Assembly: GCF_001040705.1 (NCBI RefSeq)
Contig: NZ_CVQP01000007.1
Location: 490,422-554,421, forward strand
Length of the DNA stretch: 64,000 nt
DNA from: Rhodococcus sp. RD6.2
Lineage (GTDB): Bacteria > Actinomycetota > Actinomycetes > Mycobacteriales > Mycobacteriaceae
Direction of reading: 5' to 3'
Position numbers and translations under genes: made by a program
The notes under the pieces: generated by a model
The model's database searches: none
Seen by the model: the letters and a program-made list of their open reading frames with translations, nothing else
What the model was told of the DNA's origin: nothing
In this document: in pieces, positions 46,222-60,065 of the stretch
Numbering within the stretch: the first letter of the stretch is position 1
How the letters are laid out: each line of letters begins with the position of its first letter

Positions 46222-47082
46222 ATGACCATCGCCAAGGGACGCGGCAGCCGCAGCGTGATTCTCGCGCGCCGCGCAGGCAGGGCACCGTTGCACATGCTCG
46301 ACCGTGCGGGCGACCAGATGTCGTTCTACGCCCGGGCAATCGGGTGGATCCCCCGCACCATCACCCACTACGGACGAGAGGTACTGCGACTGCTCGCCGA
46401 GGTCACCTTCGGCAGCGGCGCGCTCGCGGTCATCGGCGGAACGATCGGCGTCATCGTGATGATGTCCGGCTTCACCGGTGTCGTCGTCGGACTGCAGGGC
46501 TACGCCGCGCTCGACCAGCTTGGTAGCTCGGTGCTCACGGGCTTCCTCTCCGCGTACGTCAACACCCGCGAGATCGCGCCCATCGTGGCAGCACTGGCGC
46601 TGTCGGCGACCGTCGGGTGTGGCTTCACCGCCCAGCTGGGTGCGATGCGGATCTCGGAGGAGATCGACGCACTCGAGGTGATGGCGGTGCCGTCGGTGCC
46701 GTTCCTCGTCACGACCCGCATGGTCGCCGGCTTCGTCGCCGTCATCCCGCTGTACATCGTCGGCCTGCTCGCCTCGTACTTCGCGTCTCGCATCATCAGC
46801 ACGGTCTTCAACGGGCAGTCCACCGGCTCGTACGACCACTACTTCAACCTGTTCCTACCGCCTGCCGACGTCCTGTGGTCGTTCGGGAAGGTGCTGGTCT
46901 TCGCGTTCGTGCTCATCATGGTCCACTGCTACTACGGCTACACCGCATCCGGCGGTCCTGCCGGTGTCGGCGTCGCGGTGGGCCGCGCGGTGCGCACCGC
47001 GATCGTCACCATCGCCGTTCTCGACTTCTTCCTCAGCCTCGCGATCTGGGGCACCACGACGACCGTGCGGGTGGCGGGATGA
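46222..47082 (+). CDS. yrbEB: Mce permease YrbEB (MlaE-like)
   Basis: 286 residues, second permease. A longer cytosolic N-terminus leads to RTITHYGREVLRLLAEVTFG; the core has SATVGCGFTAQLGAMRISEE and IDALEVMAVPSVPFLV, the coupling segment. It starts 4 bp after yrbEA and overlaps mceA (ATGA). Confidence 0.93.
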   Translation: MTIAKGRGSRSVILARRAGRAPLHMLDRAGDQMSFYARAIGWIPRTITHYGREVLRLLAEVTFGSGALAVIGGTIGVIVMMSGFTGVVVGLQGYAALDQLGSSVLTGFLSAYVNTREIAPIVAALALSATVGCGFTAQLGAMRISEEIDALEVMAVPSVPFLVTTRMVAGFVAVIPLYIVGLLASYFASRIISTVFNGQSTGSYDHYFNLFLPPADVLWSFGKVLVFAFVLIMVHCYYGYTASGGPAGVGVAVGRAVRTAIVTIAVLDFFLSLAIWGTTTTVRVAG

Positions 47083-48428
47083 GCCACGACACCTCGGCGC
47101 TGCGCCGACGCCTGCTCGGGCTTGCCTTCTTCCTGGTTCTCGCCCTGTTCCTGGCATTCACGATCGGGATGTACAACAAGTCGTTCACCAAGGTCGTGAA
47201 CGTCAGCCTGGTCACCGACACGGTCGGCAACTCGTTGCCTGCGCACGCGGACGTCAAGGTCCGTGGGCTCATCGTCGGCGAGGTTCGCTCGTCGACGACG
47301 AAGGACGGCGAGGTCACCTCGCAGCTCGCGATCGCACCGGACAAGGCCGAACTGATCCCGGCGAACACGACGGCGCGGTTGCTGCCCAAGACGTTGTTCG
47401 GTGAGCGGTACGTGGCGCTGATCGTTCCGGAAGGGGACACTGCGGCGCCGATCAGCGACGGCGACACCCTCTACCAGGACGCGAGCGGCAACGCGATCGA
47501 GGTCGGGGAACTCCTCGACGGCTTGCTGCCGCTGCTGCAAGCGGTTCCCCCGCAGGACCTCGCGAACACGCTCGGCGCGCTGAACCAGGCACTGACCGGC
47601 CGCGGCGCCGATATCGGACTGAGCTTCGAACGCCTCGAGACGATCTTCGCCGGCGTCAACGCGGAACTGCCGAACCTCGAGGAGTCGCTGCGCGGGCTCG
47701 CGGACTTCTCGGAGACGTACTCGGAGGCGGCTCCGGAACTCGTCAGCGCGCTCGACAACCTCCGGACCACCGGGGCGACCGTTGTCCAGCAGCAGAATCA
47801 GATCCGTGCACTGATGTCCTCCGTCACCGCGACTGCGGGGACCACGGCAGACTTCCTGACGGCCAACCGTGACTCGGTGATCTCGATCGCGGCGGATTCG
47901 CGGGACACCCTCGAGGTGCTCGCTGCTGCCTCACCGACCTTCGGGTGCACGTTCGCGCAGTTCGTTCCGATCGTCGAGCGGGCAAGCGCGATCCTCGGCC
48001 TGAATCCCGACGGCAGCATGCAGGATCACCCGGGCGCGCGGGCGGCGACGGTGTTCGTGAACCCGAAGGGCCGCTACCTGCCGAACCAGGACGAGCCGCG
48101 ACTGTTCGACAGCCGCGGTGCCAAGTGCTACACCCCCGCGGAACCCGGCGACAAGTTCCCGCAGTATCCGGGCGGGTCCTACAACGACGGTGCCTACCAG
48201 GTGCCGTCGCGCAATCCCGGCCCGTCGTACGTGCCGTCGCCCGCGGCGCCGCAGTACGCGCCCGTTCCCGGCGCCACGCCCGCGAGTTACACCGGATCGA
48301 CGTACGAACAGGACACGCTGGCAGTGATCTACGGGGAGGGCACGGGCACATTGCCCGAGGACGTGGCCGGCTGGACAACTCTGGTGGGGGCACCGGCGCT
48401 GCGCGGGGCGGAGGTGAGCGTCAAGTGA
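47079..48428 (+). CDS. mceA: Mce family protein MceA
   Basis: 449 residues. One N-terminal helix (LLGLAFFLVLALFLAFTIGM) anchors it, followed by the MCE domain (ADVKVRGLIVGEVRSSTTKD), a long helical region that builds the lipid tunnel, and a Pro/Tyr/Gly-rich C-terminal tail (YQVPSRNPGPSYVPSPAAPQ). ATG 47079 overlaps the yrbEB stop. Confidence 0.92.
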   Translation: MSHDTSALRRRLLGLAFFLVLALFLAFTIGMYNKSFTKVVNVSLVTDTVGNSLPAHADVKVRGLIVGEVRSSTTKDGEVTSQLAIAPDKAELIPANTTARLLPKTLFGERYVALIVPEGDTAAPISDGDTLYQDASGNAIEVGELLDGLLPLLQAVPPQDLANTLGALNQALTGRGADIGLSFERLETIFAGVNAELPNLEESLRGLADFSETYSEAAPELVSALDNLRTTGATVVQQQNQIRALMSSVTATAGTTADFLTANRDSVISIAADSRDTLEVLAAASPTFGCTFAQFVPIVERASAILGLNPDGSMQDHPGARAATVFVNPKGRYLPNQDEPRLFDSRGAKCYTPAEPGDKFPQYPGGSYNDGAYQVPSRNPGPSYVPSPAAPQYAPVPGATPASYTGSTYEQDTLAVIYGEGTGTLPEDVAGWTTLVGAPALRGAEVSVK

Positions 48429-49504
48429 AGGCCCAGTTGAGGGGGCTTGCGGGCCCGATGACGAAGCTCATCATCTTCGCCGTCGTGACGATCGTCGCGA
48501 CCGCGTTTCTGGCGTTCACCATCGCGAACACCAGCGGCGGTGGAGGAACCCGGTTCAACGCGATCTTCTCCGACGTCACCTCGCTCAACAAGGGTGACGA
48601 GGTGCGGATCGCGGGCGTCCGCGTCGGGCAGGTCGACAAGATCTCGATCGTCAACGACCGCGAAGCGAAGGTCGAGTTCTCGCTGACCGACCGGGACTGG
48701 CTGCCGGTCGGATCCACGGCCACCATCCGCTACCGCAACCTCGTCGGGCAGCGCTACATCGCGCTCGAACAGGGCGACGGACCGCAGGGCATGAAGATGA
48801 CGGAGGGGCAGACGATCGACCTCGATCACACCAGCCCCGCGGTCAACCTCACCACCCTTTTCAACGGGTTCCGGCCGCTGTTCCAGACACTCAGCGCCGA
48901 CGATGTGAACAAGCTGTCGTACCAGATCATCCAGGTCTTCCAGGGGGAGGGTGGCACCATCTCGGAACTCGTGCGGACCACGGCGTCCCTGACGAACACG
49001 ATCGCGGACAAGGACCGGGTGATCGGGGACGTGATCGACAACCTCAACGTCGTCCTCACGACCGTGAACGAGCACGACAAGGAGCTCAGCTCCCTCATCG
49101 TGAACACGCAGCAGCTCGTGACGGGCCTTGCCAACGACCGCGGGGTGGTCGGTGACGCCGTCACGTCGCTCGCCGGTCTCGCCGACACAGCGGCGGACGT
49201 ACTCGAGCCGACGCGACCGTCGATCCAGGGATCGGTGTCGGCGCTCAACACTCTGGCCGGCACGTTGAACGCGCAGAGCGACGCGGTGAACCAGGTGCTC
49301 GCGAACCTGCCCGTCAAGCTGGACAAGCTCAGCCGAATCGCCAGCTACGGTTCGTGGTTCCAGTTCTACCTGTGCGGCATCGACGTCGTCGCGGGTCCGG
49401 GTGAGTCGCAGTACCTGAACCTGCCGACGGGGATGCCGACGGTGAACCAGCCGCTGTACACGAACTCGGCGCCGCGATGCTCGGCGAACGGGGCGGGCGA
49501 ATGA
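48425..49504 (+). CDS. mceB: Mce family protein MceB
   Basis: 359 residues: N-terminal helix (KLIIFAVVTIVATAFLAFTI), MCE domain (NKGDEVRIAGVRVGQVDKIS), helical domain and a short C-terminal region with two Cys (FYLCGIDVV, APRCSANG). GTG 48425 overlaps the mceA stop (GTGA). Part of the heterohexameric tunnel. Confidence 0.92.
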   Translation: MKAQLRGLAGPMTKLIIFAVVTIVATAFLAFTIANTSGGGGTRFNAIFSDVTSLNKGDEVRIAGVRVGQVDKISIVNDREAKVEFSLTDRDWLPVGSTATIRYRNLVGQRYIALEQGDGPQGMKMTEGQTIDLDHTSPAVNLTTLFNGFRPLFQTLSADDVNKLSYQIIQVFQGEGGTISELVRTTASLTNTIADKDRVIGDVIDNLNVVLTTVNEHDKELSSLIVNTQQLVTGLANDRGVVGDAVTSLAGLADTAADVLEPTRPSIQGSVSALNTLAGTLNAQSDAVNQVLANLPVKLDKLSRIASYGSWFQFYLCGIDVVAGPGESQYLNLPTGMPTVNQPLYTNSAPRCSANGAGE

Positions 49505-50499
49505 GCGCGCCGCGCCGCAGCCCGGCACAGATCGGGGCACTCGGCATCGTCCTCGTGCTCCTCGCGACCATGTCGGCGTTCTTCCTCGAGGATCTGCCGA
49601 TCATCGGAGCGGGATCGACGTACCGCGCCGAGTTCAGCGAGGCCGCAGGCCTCAAACCGGGCAACGAGGTCCGGATCGCGGGTGTGAAGGTCGGAAGCGT
49701 CACCGATGTGTCCCTCGAGGGCGATCGGGTGGAGGTCGCGTTCAAGGTGCAGGACGCCTGGGTCGGTGACCAGACCACGGCGTCGATCCAGATCAAGACG
49801 ATCCTCGGGCAGAAGTACCTGGCACTCGATCCCCGGGGCGGGGAGGGGCTCTCCCCGAGCGCGACGATTCCGCTGGACAGGACGACCTCCCCCTACGACG
49901 TCATCGACGCCTTCTCCAGCGCGGCGACGACGATCCAGGAGATCGACACGCCGCAGCTGGCGCAGAGCATGCAGACCCTGTCGGAGGCATTCGAGGGCAC
50001 TCCGGCCGATGTCAGGGCCTCTCTCGACGGGGTTGCGCGACTGTCCCGGACGATCGAGAGCCGGGATGCGGAGCTGACGAAGTTGTTCGCTGCGACTGCG
50101 AAGACGTCCACCGTCCTCGCGGAACGCAACGAGGAGTTCACCCAGTTGATCTCCTCCGCCGGCCTTCTGCTCGGGGAGCTCAACGCCCGCCAGCAGTCGA
50201 TCTCCCAGCTCCTGAGCGGCACCCAGCGGCTGTCGCAGCAGCTCACCGGGCTGGTGCGTGACAACGAGCAGCAGATCGGACCCGCGCTGGAACAACTCCG
50301 CGGGGTGGTCCAGATCCTGCAGGACAACAACGACAACCTGAACCAGGCGATCAAGCTGTACGCGCCGTTCACCCGGCTGTACGCGAACATCGTCGGTAAC
50401 GGTCGCTGGTTCGACCAGGTCGTCGTCAATCTGACGCCGCCTGCGCTGCCCCTGATTCCGGGGTACCGCGATCCGGTGCGCACGCTGGGGGTCAACTGA
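49501..50499 (+). CDS. mceC: Mce family protein MceC
   Basis: 332 residues: signal-anchor helix ([19 protein letters not shown]), MCE domain ([20 protein letters not shown]) and long alpha-helical segment ([20 protein letters not shown] onward). It ends after the helical part without the Pro-rich tail seen in MceA. ATGA overlap with mceB. Confidence 0.92.
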   Translation: MSAPRRSPAQIGALGIVLVLLATMSAFFLEDLPIIGAGSTYRAEFSEAAGLKPGNEVRIAGVKVGSVTDVSLEGDRVEVAFKVQDAWVGDQTTASIQIKTILGQKYLALDPRGGEGLSPSATIPLDRTTSPYDVIDAFSSAATTIQEIDTPQLAQSMQTLSEAFEGTPADVRASLDGVARLSRTIESRDAELTKLFAATAKTSTVLAERNEEFTQLISSAGLLLGELNARQQSISQLLSGTQRLSQQLTGLVRDNEQQIGPALEQLRGVVQILQDNNDNLNQAIKLYAPFTRLYANIVGNGRWFDQVVVNLTPPALPLIPGYRDPVRTLGVN

Positions 50500-51785
50500 T
50501 GACCGGTATGACAACGGGGCGGCTGCCGAAGTTCAGTCGCGGCCAGATCCTGACCTCGGTCGGTGTCGTGATCGCCGTGCTTCTCCTCGCGGTCGGCGGG
50601 TGGTGGGCTTTCACCCGCGCCGGGACCACGACCGTCACCGCCTATTTCGACAAGTCCGTCGGCATCTACGCCGGGTCGGACGTCCGCGTACTCGGCGTGA
50701 AGGTCGGTGAGGTCAACGAGGTGACACCCCTCGGCGACGAGGTCCGGGTGGTGATGCGGGTCGATCGCGGGGTCGACATCCCCGCCGACGCCAAGGCAGC
50801 GCAGGTGACGCCGTCGGTGGTGGCCGACCGGTACATCCAGCTCGCGCCCGCGTACTCCGGCGGTCCGGTCATGGAGTCCGGGGCGACCATCTCGCGGGAC
50901 CGGACAGCGACGCCCGTCGAGGTCGACCAGTTGTACGCGAGCATCGAGGAACTGTCCGAGGCGCTCGGGCCGAACGGTGCGAACAAGGACGGCGCGCTGA
51001 CGAACCTGGTGGACACCGCAGCGGCGAACCTCGACGGGAACGGCGAGGCCCTCGGCACCACCATCACGGAACTGTCGAAGGCGGCCGCCACGCTGAACTA
51101 CAGCCGCGGCGACCTGTTCGACACGGTCGACAACCTGCAGACGTTCGTCAGTGCCCTCGCCGCGAACGACGAGCAGGTCCGGCAGTTCAACACGCAGCTC
51201 GCGGATCTCAGCGGATTCCTCGACGGCGAGCGGGAGAATCTCGGCGCCGCGCTGAACCAGCTGTCCGTCACGCTCGGGGACGTCGCGGTGTTCATTCGCG
51301 ACAATCAGGATCTGGTCGCGAGCAACGCGGAGGGATTGGTCCAGGTGACGCAGACGCTCGCAGACAATCGACAGGACCTCGTGGACGCGTTGACGGTGCT
51401 TCCCCTCGCGATCAGCAACGTCGTCAATTCCTACGACGCCGAGTCCGGGACCCTTGCGTCGCGGGTGAACCTGCCCGAGACACAGGATCCCTTCGGTGCC
51501 CTGTGCAAGCTGATGGACCTCGGCAAGCTGATGCCGGGCGATCCCGAGTTCGATGCCCTGAGCAGGCAGATGCGCCCCGTCATCGAGAATTGCAACGTGA
51601 TCATGGACCAGGTCACCGCAGGGGTGAAGACCCCGACGCTGAACCTGCCCTTCGGCATTCTCAGTGGCGACAACCTGCAGCGGCCCTCCCAGCCGGGCAC
51701 CGTGCCGGGAACGGTCTCGCCGCGGCTGGGCAATTCGCAGGCGCCGGGGCTGAGCGACCAGAACATTCCCAGGTCCGGGCAGTGA
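50499..51785 (+). CDS. mceD: Mce family protein MceD
   Basis: 428 residues: anchor helix ([20 protein letters not shown]), MCE domain ([20 protein letters not shown]), helical domain and a Pro/Ser-rich tail ([15 protein letters not shown]). The start shares one base with the mceC stop (TGATG). Confidence 0.92.
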   Translation: MTGMTTGRLPKFSRGQILTSVGVVIAVLLLAVGGWWAFTRAGTTTVTAYFDKSVGIYAGSDVRVLGVKVGEVNEVTPLGDEVRVVMRVDRGVDIPADAKAAQVTPSVVADRYIQLAPAYSGGPVMESGATISRDRTATPVEVDQLYASIEELSEALGPNGANKDGALTNLVDTAAANLDGNGEALGTTITELSKAAATLNYSRGDLFDTVDNLQTFVSALAANDEQVRQFNTQLADLSGFLDGERENLGAALNQLSVTLGDVAVFIRDNQDLVASNAEGLVQVTQTLADNRQDLVDALTVLPLAISNVVNSYDAESGTLASRVNLPETQDPFGALCKLMDLGKLMPGDPEFDALSRQMRPVIENCNVIMDQVTAGVKTPTLNLPFGILSGDNLQRPSQPGTVPGTVSPRLGNSQAPGLSDQNIPRSGQ

Positions 51786-53101
51786 GGCGGGTGGGAATGA
51801 TGCAGGGGTGGCCGTTGAAGGGCATGAACAGGGCTGTCGCGATGGGCGCGGGTGCGTGCGTGACCGCACTGGTGGTGTCGGGTTGCGGTTCGGGGATCTA
51901 CAGCATCCCGCTGCCCGGTGGTGCCGAGATCGGTGACGATCCGATGCACCTGACCGTGCAGTTCGACGACGTCCTCGACCTGGTGCCGCAGTCGACGGTC
52001 AAGGTCGACGGCGTGGCGGTTGGTCGGGTCGAGAACATCGGCGTCCCGGGCGACGGGTGGACCGCGGACGTGGCGGTTGTCGTCGACTCGGCGGTCGACC
52101 TGCCTGCCAACGCCGTCGCGAGTGTGCAGCAGACGAGCCTGCTCGGTGAGAAGTTCATCGAGTTGGAGGCACCGGAGATCGATCCGTCCTCGGCGCGCCT
52201 GTCGGACGGTGCCACGATTCCGGTGGACCGGACCAGGCACGCGACGGACATCGAGCAGGTCCTCGGGGCCCTGTCGCTGTTGCTCAACGGCGGTGGCGTC
52301 GCCCAGTTGCAGCCGATCATCCACGAGCTGACGGTGGCGTTCGACGGACGGGAAGACCGTGTACGGGCCCTCCTGGAGGAGGCGAACACCCTGATCGGCG
52401 GTCTGGAACGTCAGAAGAACGAGATCACCCGCGCGCTGGACGGCCTCGACGCGCTGTCGGGGCGGGTGGCGGAGCAGACCGATCAGATCGATGCGGTTCT
52501 CGCGGAGATCCCGCCTGCGGTGCAGGTGTTGAACGAGCAGCGGCCGCAGTTCATCCAGATGCTCACCCAGCTGAATCGGCTGGGGGAGGTAGGCACAGAC
52601 GTCCTGACGCAGTCGCGCGACAACCTGATCGCCGACCTCCGCGCGCTACGGCCCACGTTGCAGGCACTCGCCGACACGGGGGACGACCTGGTGACGGTGA
52701 TGCCGCTGATTCCGACGTTCCCGTTCCCGGACGGCGCGGAGAAGGTCATCCACGGCAATTCGATGAACCTGTTCCTGACGCTGGACATGCGTCTGGGGCA
52801 GCAGTTGGAGGCGCTCGGAGTCGGGATGCCCGACCCCGTCTACGTCCCGCCGCCGCCGGGGTACAACGGCTATGTCCCCAACGTCGACCCGTCGAACCCG
52901 TACTACAACGGGAACGGTCCGCGTCCGGGGTGGCCGACGGTGTCACTGCTGCCGCTTCCACCGATCGTGCCTGCGCCCGCGCCGCCTGCGGGCGAGGCGC
53001 CCGCGCCCGGCACCGAACCGGTCGCCGGTGCGGTGCAGGATCAGACGCCGCAGAACCCGCTCAGCGGACTGCTCGACTCGTTGGGGGTGGGTGGCCGGTG
53101 A
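51782..53101 (+). CDS. mceE: Mce family lipoprotein MceE
   Basis: 439 residues. A basic N-terminus and hydrophobic stretch end in the lipobox LVVSGCGSG, so Cys is the lipidated residue, as in LprK-type MceE proteins. The MCE domain follows ([20 protein letters not shown]), then helices and a Pro-rich C-terminus ([20 protein letters not shown]). GTG 51782 overlaps the mceD stop; an internal ATG a few codons later is possible. Confidence 0.9.
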   Translation: MRRVGMMQGWPLKGMNRAVAMGAGACVTALVVSGCGSGIYSIPLPGGAEIGDDPMHLTVQFDDVLDLVPQSTVKVDGVAVGRVENIGVPGDGWTADVAVVVDSAVDLPANAVASVQQTSLLGEKFIELEAPEIDPSSARLSDGATIPVDRTRHATDIEQVLGALSLLLNGGGVAQLQPIIHELTVAFDGREDRVRALLEEANTLIGGLERQKNEITRALDGLDALSGRVAEQTDQIDAVLAEIPPAVQVLNEQRPQFIQMLTQLNRLGEVGTDVLTQSRDNLIADLRALRPTLQALADTGDDLVTVMPLIPTFPFPDGAEKVIHGNSMNLFLTLDMRLGQQLEALGVGMPDPVYVPPPPGYNGYVPNVDPSNPYYNGNGPRPGWPTVSLLPLPPIVPAPAPPAGEAPAPGTEPVAGAVQDQTPQNPLSGLLDSLGVGGR

Positions 53102-54351
53102 GGTCGAAGCTGGTTCGTGTCCAGTTGGTGGTGTTCGTCCTGGTCGCGGCGGTCGGGTTGCTGTACGTCGGGGCGACGTACGTGCGGCTGGACAACCTGA
53201 TGGGGTTCGGGCAGTACCGGGTGACGGCCGATTTCGCGGATTCCGGTGGCATCTTCACCAACGCCGAGGTCACCTATCGGGGTGTCCCCGTCGGCCGGGT
53301 CGGGGAACTGCACCTGACCGACGACGGGGTCGAGGTCGATCTGGAGCTGGACTCCGGCGGTCCCGACATTCCGGCGTCGGCGCGAGCGGTGGTCGCGAAC
53401 CGGTCGGCGATCGGTGAGCAGTACGTGGACCTGCAGCCGCCGTCGGACGAGGGGCCCTACCTCGAGGACGGTTCGCAGATCACGAGGCATGACACGTCGA
53501 TCCCGGTGCCGGTCGAGGAGGTATTGGCGAGCACGAACTCGCTGGTGAGATCCGTTCCGCTGGATTCACTGAACACCACCGTGACCGAGCTCGGGCGCGC
53601 GTTCGACGGCCGAGGTGACGATCTCCAGGTGCTGGTGGACTCGGTGAACTCGCTCAGCGAGGTCGGCATCGAGCATCTGCCGCAGACCCTGCAGTTGATT
53701 CGTGACGGCCGTGTCGTACTCGACACGCAGTCGGAGCAGTCGTCGGCGATCCGGCAGTTCAGTGGTGACCTGAACCGGCTGTCGGCGCAGTTGCGGGACA
53801 ACGATCCGGACCTGCGTCGGTTGATCGAGACGGGAACGGCGGCGAGCAAGGAGGTCGGTTCGTTGATCGACGAGGCCGGTCCGGCGCTGACCACGGACCT
53901 GAGCAATCTGGCGTTGGTGAGCGCGTCTCTCGGTCCGCGTTCGATCGCCTTGAACACGCTGCTGACGTTCCTGCCCGCGCTGGCGGCAGGCGCGGGGACG
54001 GCTGCGCCGGGCGACGGGACGCTCCACCAGGGTCTGATCCTGGAGACGAACCAGCCGCCGCCGTGTACCCAGGGCTACGAGGGCACGCACGCGATCGTCG
54101 ACCAGATGAAGCGGGAGAACCCGGACTTCGACCCGACCGTGGACGACTTCCCGCTGAACATGGAGGCGAACTGCACGACCCCACTCGGCAGCATCACGGG
54201 TGTGCGTTCGGCGAACCGGGTCGTGTATGCCGACCCGAACACGCCGCAGCCCTGGGACTACAAGCCGAAGGTCGCTCCGGAGGCGTTGAACCTGAATCCG
54301 ATCGCCACCCAGCTCGCGGCATTGATGGGCATCACCCCCGAAGTGAGGTGA
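53098..54351 (+). CDS. mceF: Mce family protein MceF
   Basis: 417 residues: anchor helix (VQLVVFVLVAAVGLLYVGAT), MCE domain (FTNAEVTYRGVPVGRVGELH), helical domain and C-terminal region with two Cys (PPPCTQGYEG, EANCTTPLG). GTG 53098 overlaps the mceE stop (GTGA). It completes the six-protein MceA-F set. Confidence 0.92.
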   Translation: MRSKLVRVQLVVFVLVAAVGLLYVGATYVRLDNLMGFGQYRVTADFADSGGIFTNAEVTYRGVPVGRVGELHLTDDGVEVDLELDSGGPDIPASARAVVANRSAIGEQYVDLQPPSDEGPYLEDGSQITRHDTSIPVPVEEVLASTNSLVRSVPLDSLNTTVTELGRAFDGRGDDLQVLVDSVNSLSEVGIEHLPQTLQLIRDGRVVLDTQSEQSSAIRQFSGDLNRLSAQLRDNDPDLRRLIETGTAASKEVGSLIDEAGPALTTDLSNLALVSASLGPRSIALNTLLTFLPALAAGAGTAAPGDGTLHQGLILETNQPPPCTQGYEGTHAIVDQMKRENPDFDPTVDDFPLNMEANCTTPLGSITGVRSANRVVYADPNTPQPWDYKPKVAPEALNLNPIATQLAALMGITPEVR

Positions 54352-54413
54352 CCTCGGGCTGCGTGGCGACGGCTCGGTGGGCCGAAGTTACTTTCAAGTA
54401 GGGTGGAGAAGTG

Positions 54414-55046
54414 ATGCGCAACACGACACTGCTCAAGCCCGCGTTGGTGGCGGCGAGCCTGCTCGCCGTGGTGGCGCTCGGGTTCGCCGCGTGGTTCGGT
54501 TACGGATGGGCGCATGCCCTGGTCGTCGACAAACCCGCCGCAGCGGCTCGTGAGGACGCACTGACCGGCGCGCGGCAGGTCGCGATCAACCTCAATACCG
54601 TGAACCCCGACGACCTCGACGGGACGTTCGCGAAGATGGAGTCCTCCATCACCGGGGACGACATGGTTGCCTCGCTGAACGAGACTCGCGACGCGCTGGC
54701 AGAGCAGATCCGGCAGACGGGTGCGCGGAGCGAGGCGCAGGTCCTCGACGCGACCCTGACCGACTTCAGCCGGGACGAGGGGAAGGCGACCGCACTGGTC
54801 GTGCTGACGTCCACGACGACCTGGCCGGACCGGGCGCCGAACAAGATCAAGCTCACCATGCGGATCGGGCTGACCGACGTCGACGGGGAGTGGAAGGGGT
54901 CGAAGGTCGAGCCGATCGGTACCCCGATCGCGATGGACGCAGCGACACCCGCGCCCGCCGGCGACGCCCCCGCGACCCAGGAGCCTGCCCCCGCGCCTGC
55001 GCAGGAGCCCGAGACACCCGAACCGGCCGCGGGCAGCGGCGAGTAG
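54414..55046 (+). CDS. Mce-associated membrane protein
   Basis: 210 residues: one N-terminal helix (ALVAASLLAVVALGFAAWFG), then an extracytoplasmic domain typical of Mce-associated (Mas) proteins, ending in a Pro/Ala/Glu-rich tail. Such proteins stabilise Mce complexes. ATG 54414 was preferred to GTG 54411 because of spacing from GGTGGAG. It lies 62 bp after mceF. Confidence 0.85.
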   Translation: MRNTTLLKPALVAASLLAVVALGFAAWFGYGWAHALVVDKPAAAAREDALTGARQVAINLNTVNPDDLDGTFAKMESSITGDDMVASLNETRDALAEQIRQTGARSEAQVLDATLTDFSRDEGKATALVVLTSTTTWPDRAPNKIKLTMRIGLTDVDGEWKGSKVEPIGTPIAMDAATPAPAGDAPATQEPAPAPAQEPETPEPAAGSGE

Positions 55047-55089
55047 CCGCCCCGACCGCCGTCCGCCCCTCGCCTCAGGAGTTCGTTCA

Positions 55090-56028
55090 GTGCCCCCTCA
55101 CCGTCGCAGCAGCAACACCCCGCAGCCGAAGGGTCGTCGACCCAAGATCGCGGGCAGGCAGAGCCCTCGCAGCGAGGCACCCGCACCGGACGAGGTCGAG
55201 CAGACGTCGCTGCCCGCCACAGGCACGCCGGACTCCTCGCCTGCTGCCGCGGTCGCGTCGGAGCCGCCCGTCGAGGTGACGGCACCGACTGATCGTGCGG
55301 TGGACACCGAGGCCACGGCGGTCGAACCCGACACCGTGGAGATGGGCGGATCCGACGGCGTCGAGGCCCAGGACACGCCCGAGTCGACCCCCGAGGGATC
55401 GTCGGAGCCGCAGACGACTCCTCGTCCCGTGAATCGGACGAGTTCGCTCCGGCCGCGAGCGCAGGCGGACGACGGCCCGGGCGGTCCGCGTGACGCCTCG
55501 TCCACCGTCGCCGGCTCGCCGGCCGACGACGAGGCGGTCCGCGCAGGTTGGCGTCGGGTGGCCGTGTTGACCGCGATCGCGGTGGGGTTGGGGGTGTTCG
55601 CGGCGGTTGCGGCGGTGCGCCCGGGTGCCCAGGTCACCAATCGTGCGTGGGTGGATCAGGCCGAGACGATGGAGGTGACCGCCGCGGCGCGCGATGCGAT
55701 CCAGACCCTCTACACCTACGGCTGGGAGACGGTCGAAGAGGACTTCGACAACGCCCGGGCCGTGCTCACCGACAGCATGCGCACCCAGTTCGACCAGACG
55801 GCGCAGGTGACCCAGGACGCGGTCACGCAGACGAAGACTCAGACGAACGCCCAGGTCACGGACATCGGCGTCAAGCTGCTCGACGGAGATCGCGCCGAGC
55901 TCGTCGCGAGCATGAACGTCAGCGCGAGCAACGACGGAGTCGAGCAGGGAAGCGCTGCCGGCCCGCTGTCGGTGACGATGACCCGGGTGGGGGACACCTG
56001 GCTGTTGTCCGAGATCAGGGACCGTTGA
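55090..56028 (+). CDS. Second Mce-associated membrane protein
   Basis: 312 residues. A long disordered cytosolic N-terminus (about 155 residues, rich in Pro, Thr, Glu and Arg) precedes one helix (VAVLTAIAVGLGVFAAVAAV) and a domain like that of the first Mce-associated protein (AARDAIQTLYTYGWETVEED, ending in VGDTWLLSEIRDR). GTG 55090. Last gene of the mce cluster. Confidence 0.83.
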   Translation: MPPHRRSSNTPQPKGRRPKIAGRQSPRSEAPAPDEVEQTSLPATGTPDSSPAAAVASEPPVEVTAPTDRAVDTEATAVEPDTVEMGGSDGVEAQDTPESTPEGSSEPQTTPRPVNRTSSLRPRAQADDGPGGPRDASSTVAGSPADDEAVRAGWRRVAVLTAIAVGLGVFAAVAAVRPGAQVTNRAWVDQAETMEVTAAARDAIQTLYTYGWETVEEDFDNARAVLTDSMRTQFDQTAQVTQDAVTQTKTQTNAQVTDIGVKLLDGDRAELVASMNVSASNDGVEQGSAAGPLSVTMTRVGDTWLLSEIRDR

Positions 56029-56483
56029 CAGGCGCCTCGGGGCGATTCCTCGGCTTCGGTCTTGACGTCCGGCGCGTGAGGCGTCACTCTATTGGCAAGA
56101 CCTGCGAGTAATCGTGAGTCCGGATGATCACGCGCCGGCGCAAATGGAGGCATCGGGCGCGAGTGTCGCGCAGGCACAGATCCCACCCGGGCGACTGGAT
56201 ACCGCACAGTCTCGTGGACCTGTGATCTCACTTCGGTGATCGAATCTTAGGTTTCTTCTCGCGCTGTTTGTATTCTGCGCGCATTTCCGGTACCGTTGGA
56301 CGTTGCGCTGGCTGCCTCCTGTCCACCTCTCGACCCTGCCGCATCGAAGTTTCCGCTTCCTGCGTGGTGGTGACGAGTTTTCGTTCGGGTTGTGACCAGC
56401 GAATTCGCCCCACAGAAGAAGCAGATACAGCGGCGGTCGCAACGCAAGCGAGCGGCCCGCGTGAGGTGCTGGAAGGACGCATC
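56029..56483 (+). promoter_or_regulatory. rpoB upstream region
   Basis: 455 bp without a convincing gene. It should hold the rpoBC promoter. Candidate -10 elements are TATTCT (56271-56276) and TACCGT (56289-56294); neither has a strong -35 at the right distance, so the start site is uncertain. The reading frame continuing upstream of rpoB to 56268 is Cys/Arg-rich and not RpoB-like. Confidence 0.5.
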
Positions 56484-59966
<3,483 letters not shown>

Positions 59967-59973
59967 GAGCCGA

Positions 59974-60005
59974 CCCGGCGGGGAGGTGTGAACCTCCCCG
60001 CCGGG
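59974..60005. other. 14-bp perfect hairpin between rpoB and rpoC
   Basis: CCCGGCGGGGAGGT (59974-59987) pairs perfectly with ACCTCCCCGCCGGG (59992-60005) across a GTGA tetraloop. It begins 7 bp after the rpoB stop and has no T tract. It may be an attenuator, an RNase processing site or an mRNA stabiliser. Confidence 0.65.
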
Positions 60006-60065
60006 ACCCGGCAGCACATAGTGAACTAGCAGCACATTCAACCCGAACAGGGGAAAGGAAGTTAC

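Noticed and set aside
42939-46295. An 1118-codon open frame on the minus strand across rplJ, rplL and mceG/yrbEA
   Set aside because: Same codon-bias shadow. It crosses two terminators and an intergenic region and has low-complexity translation.
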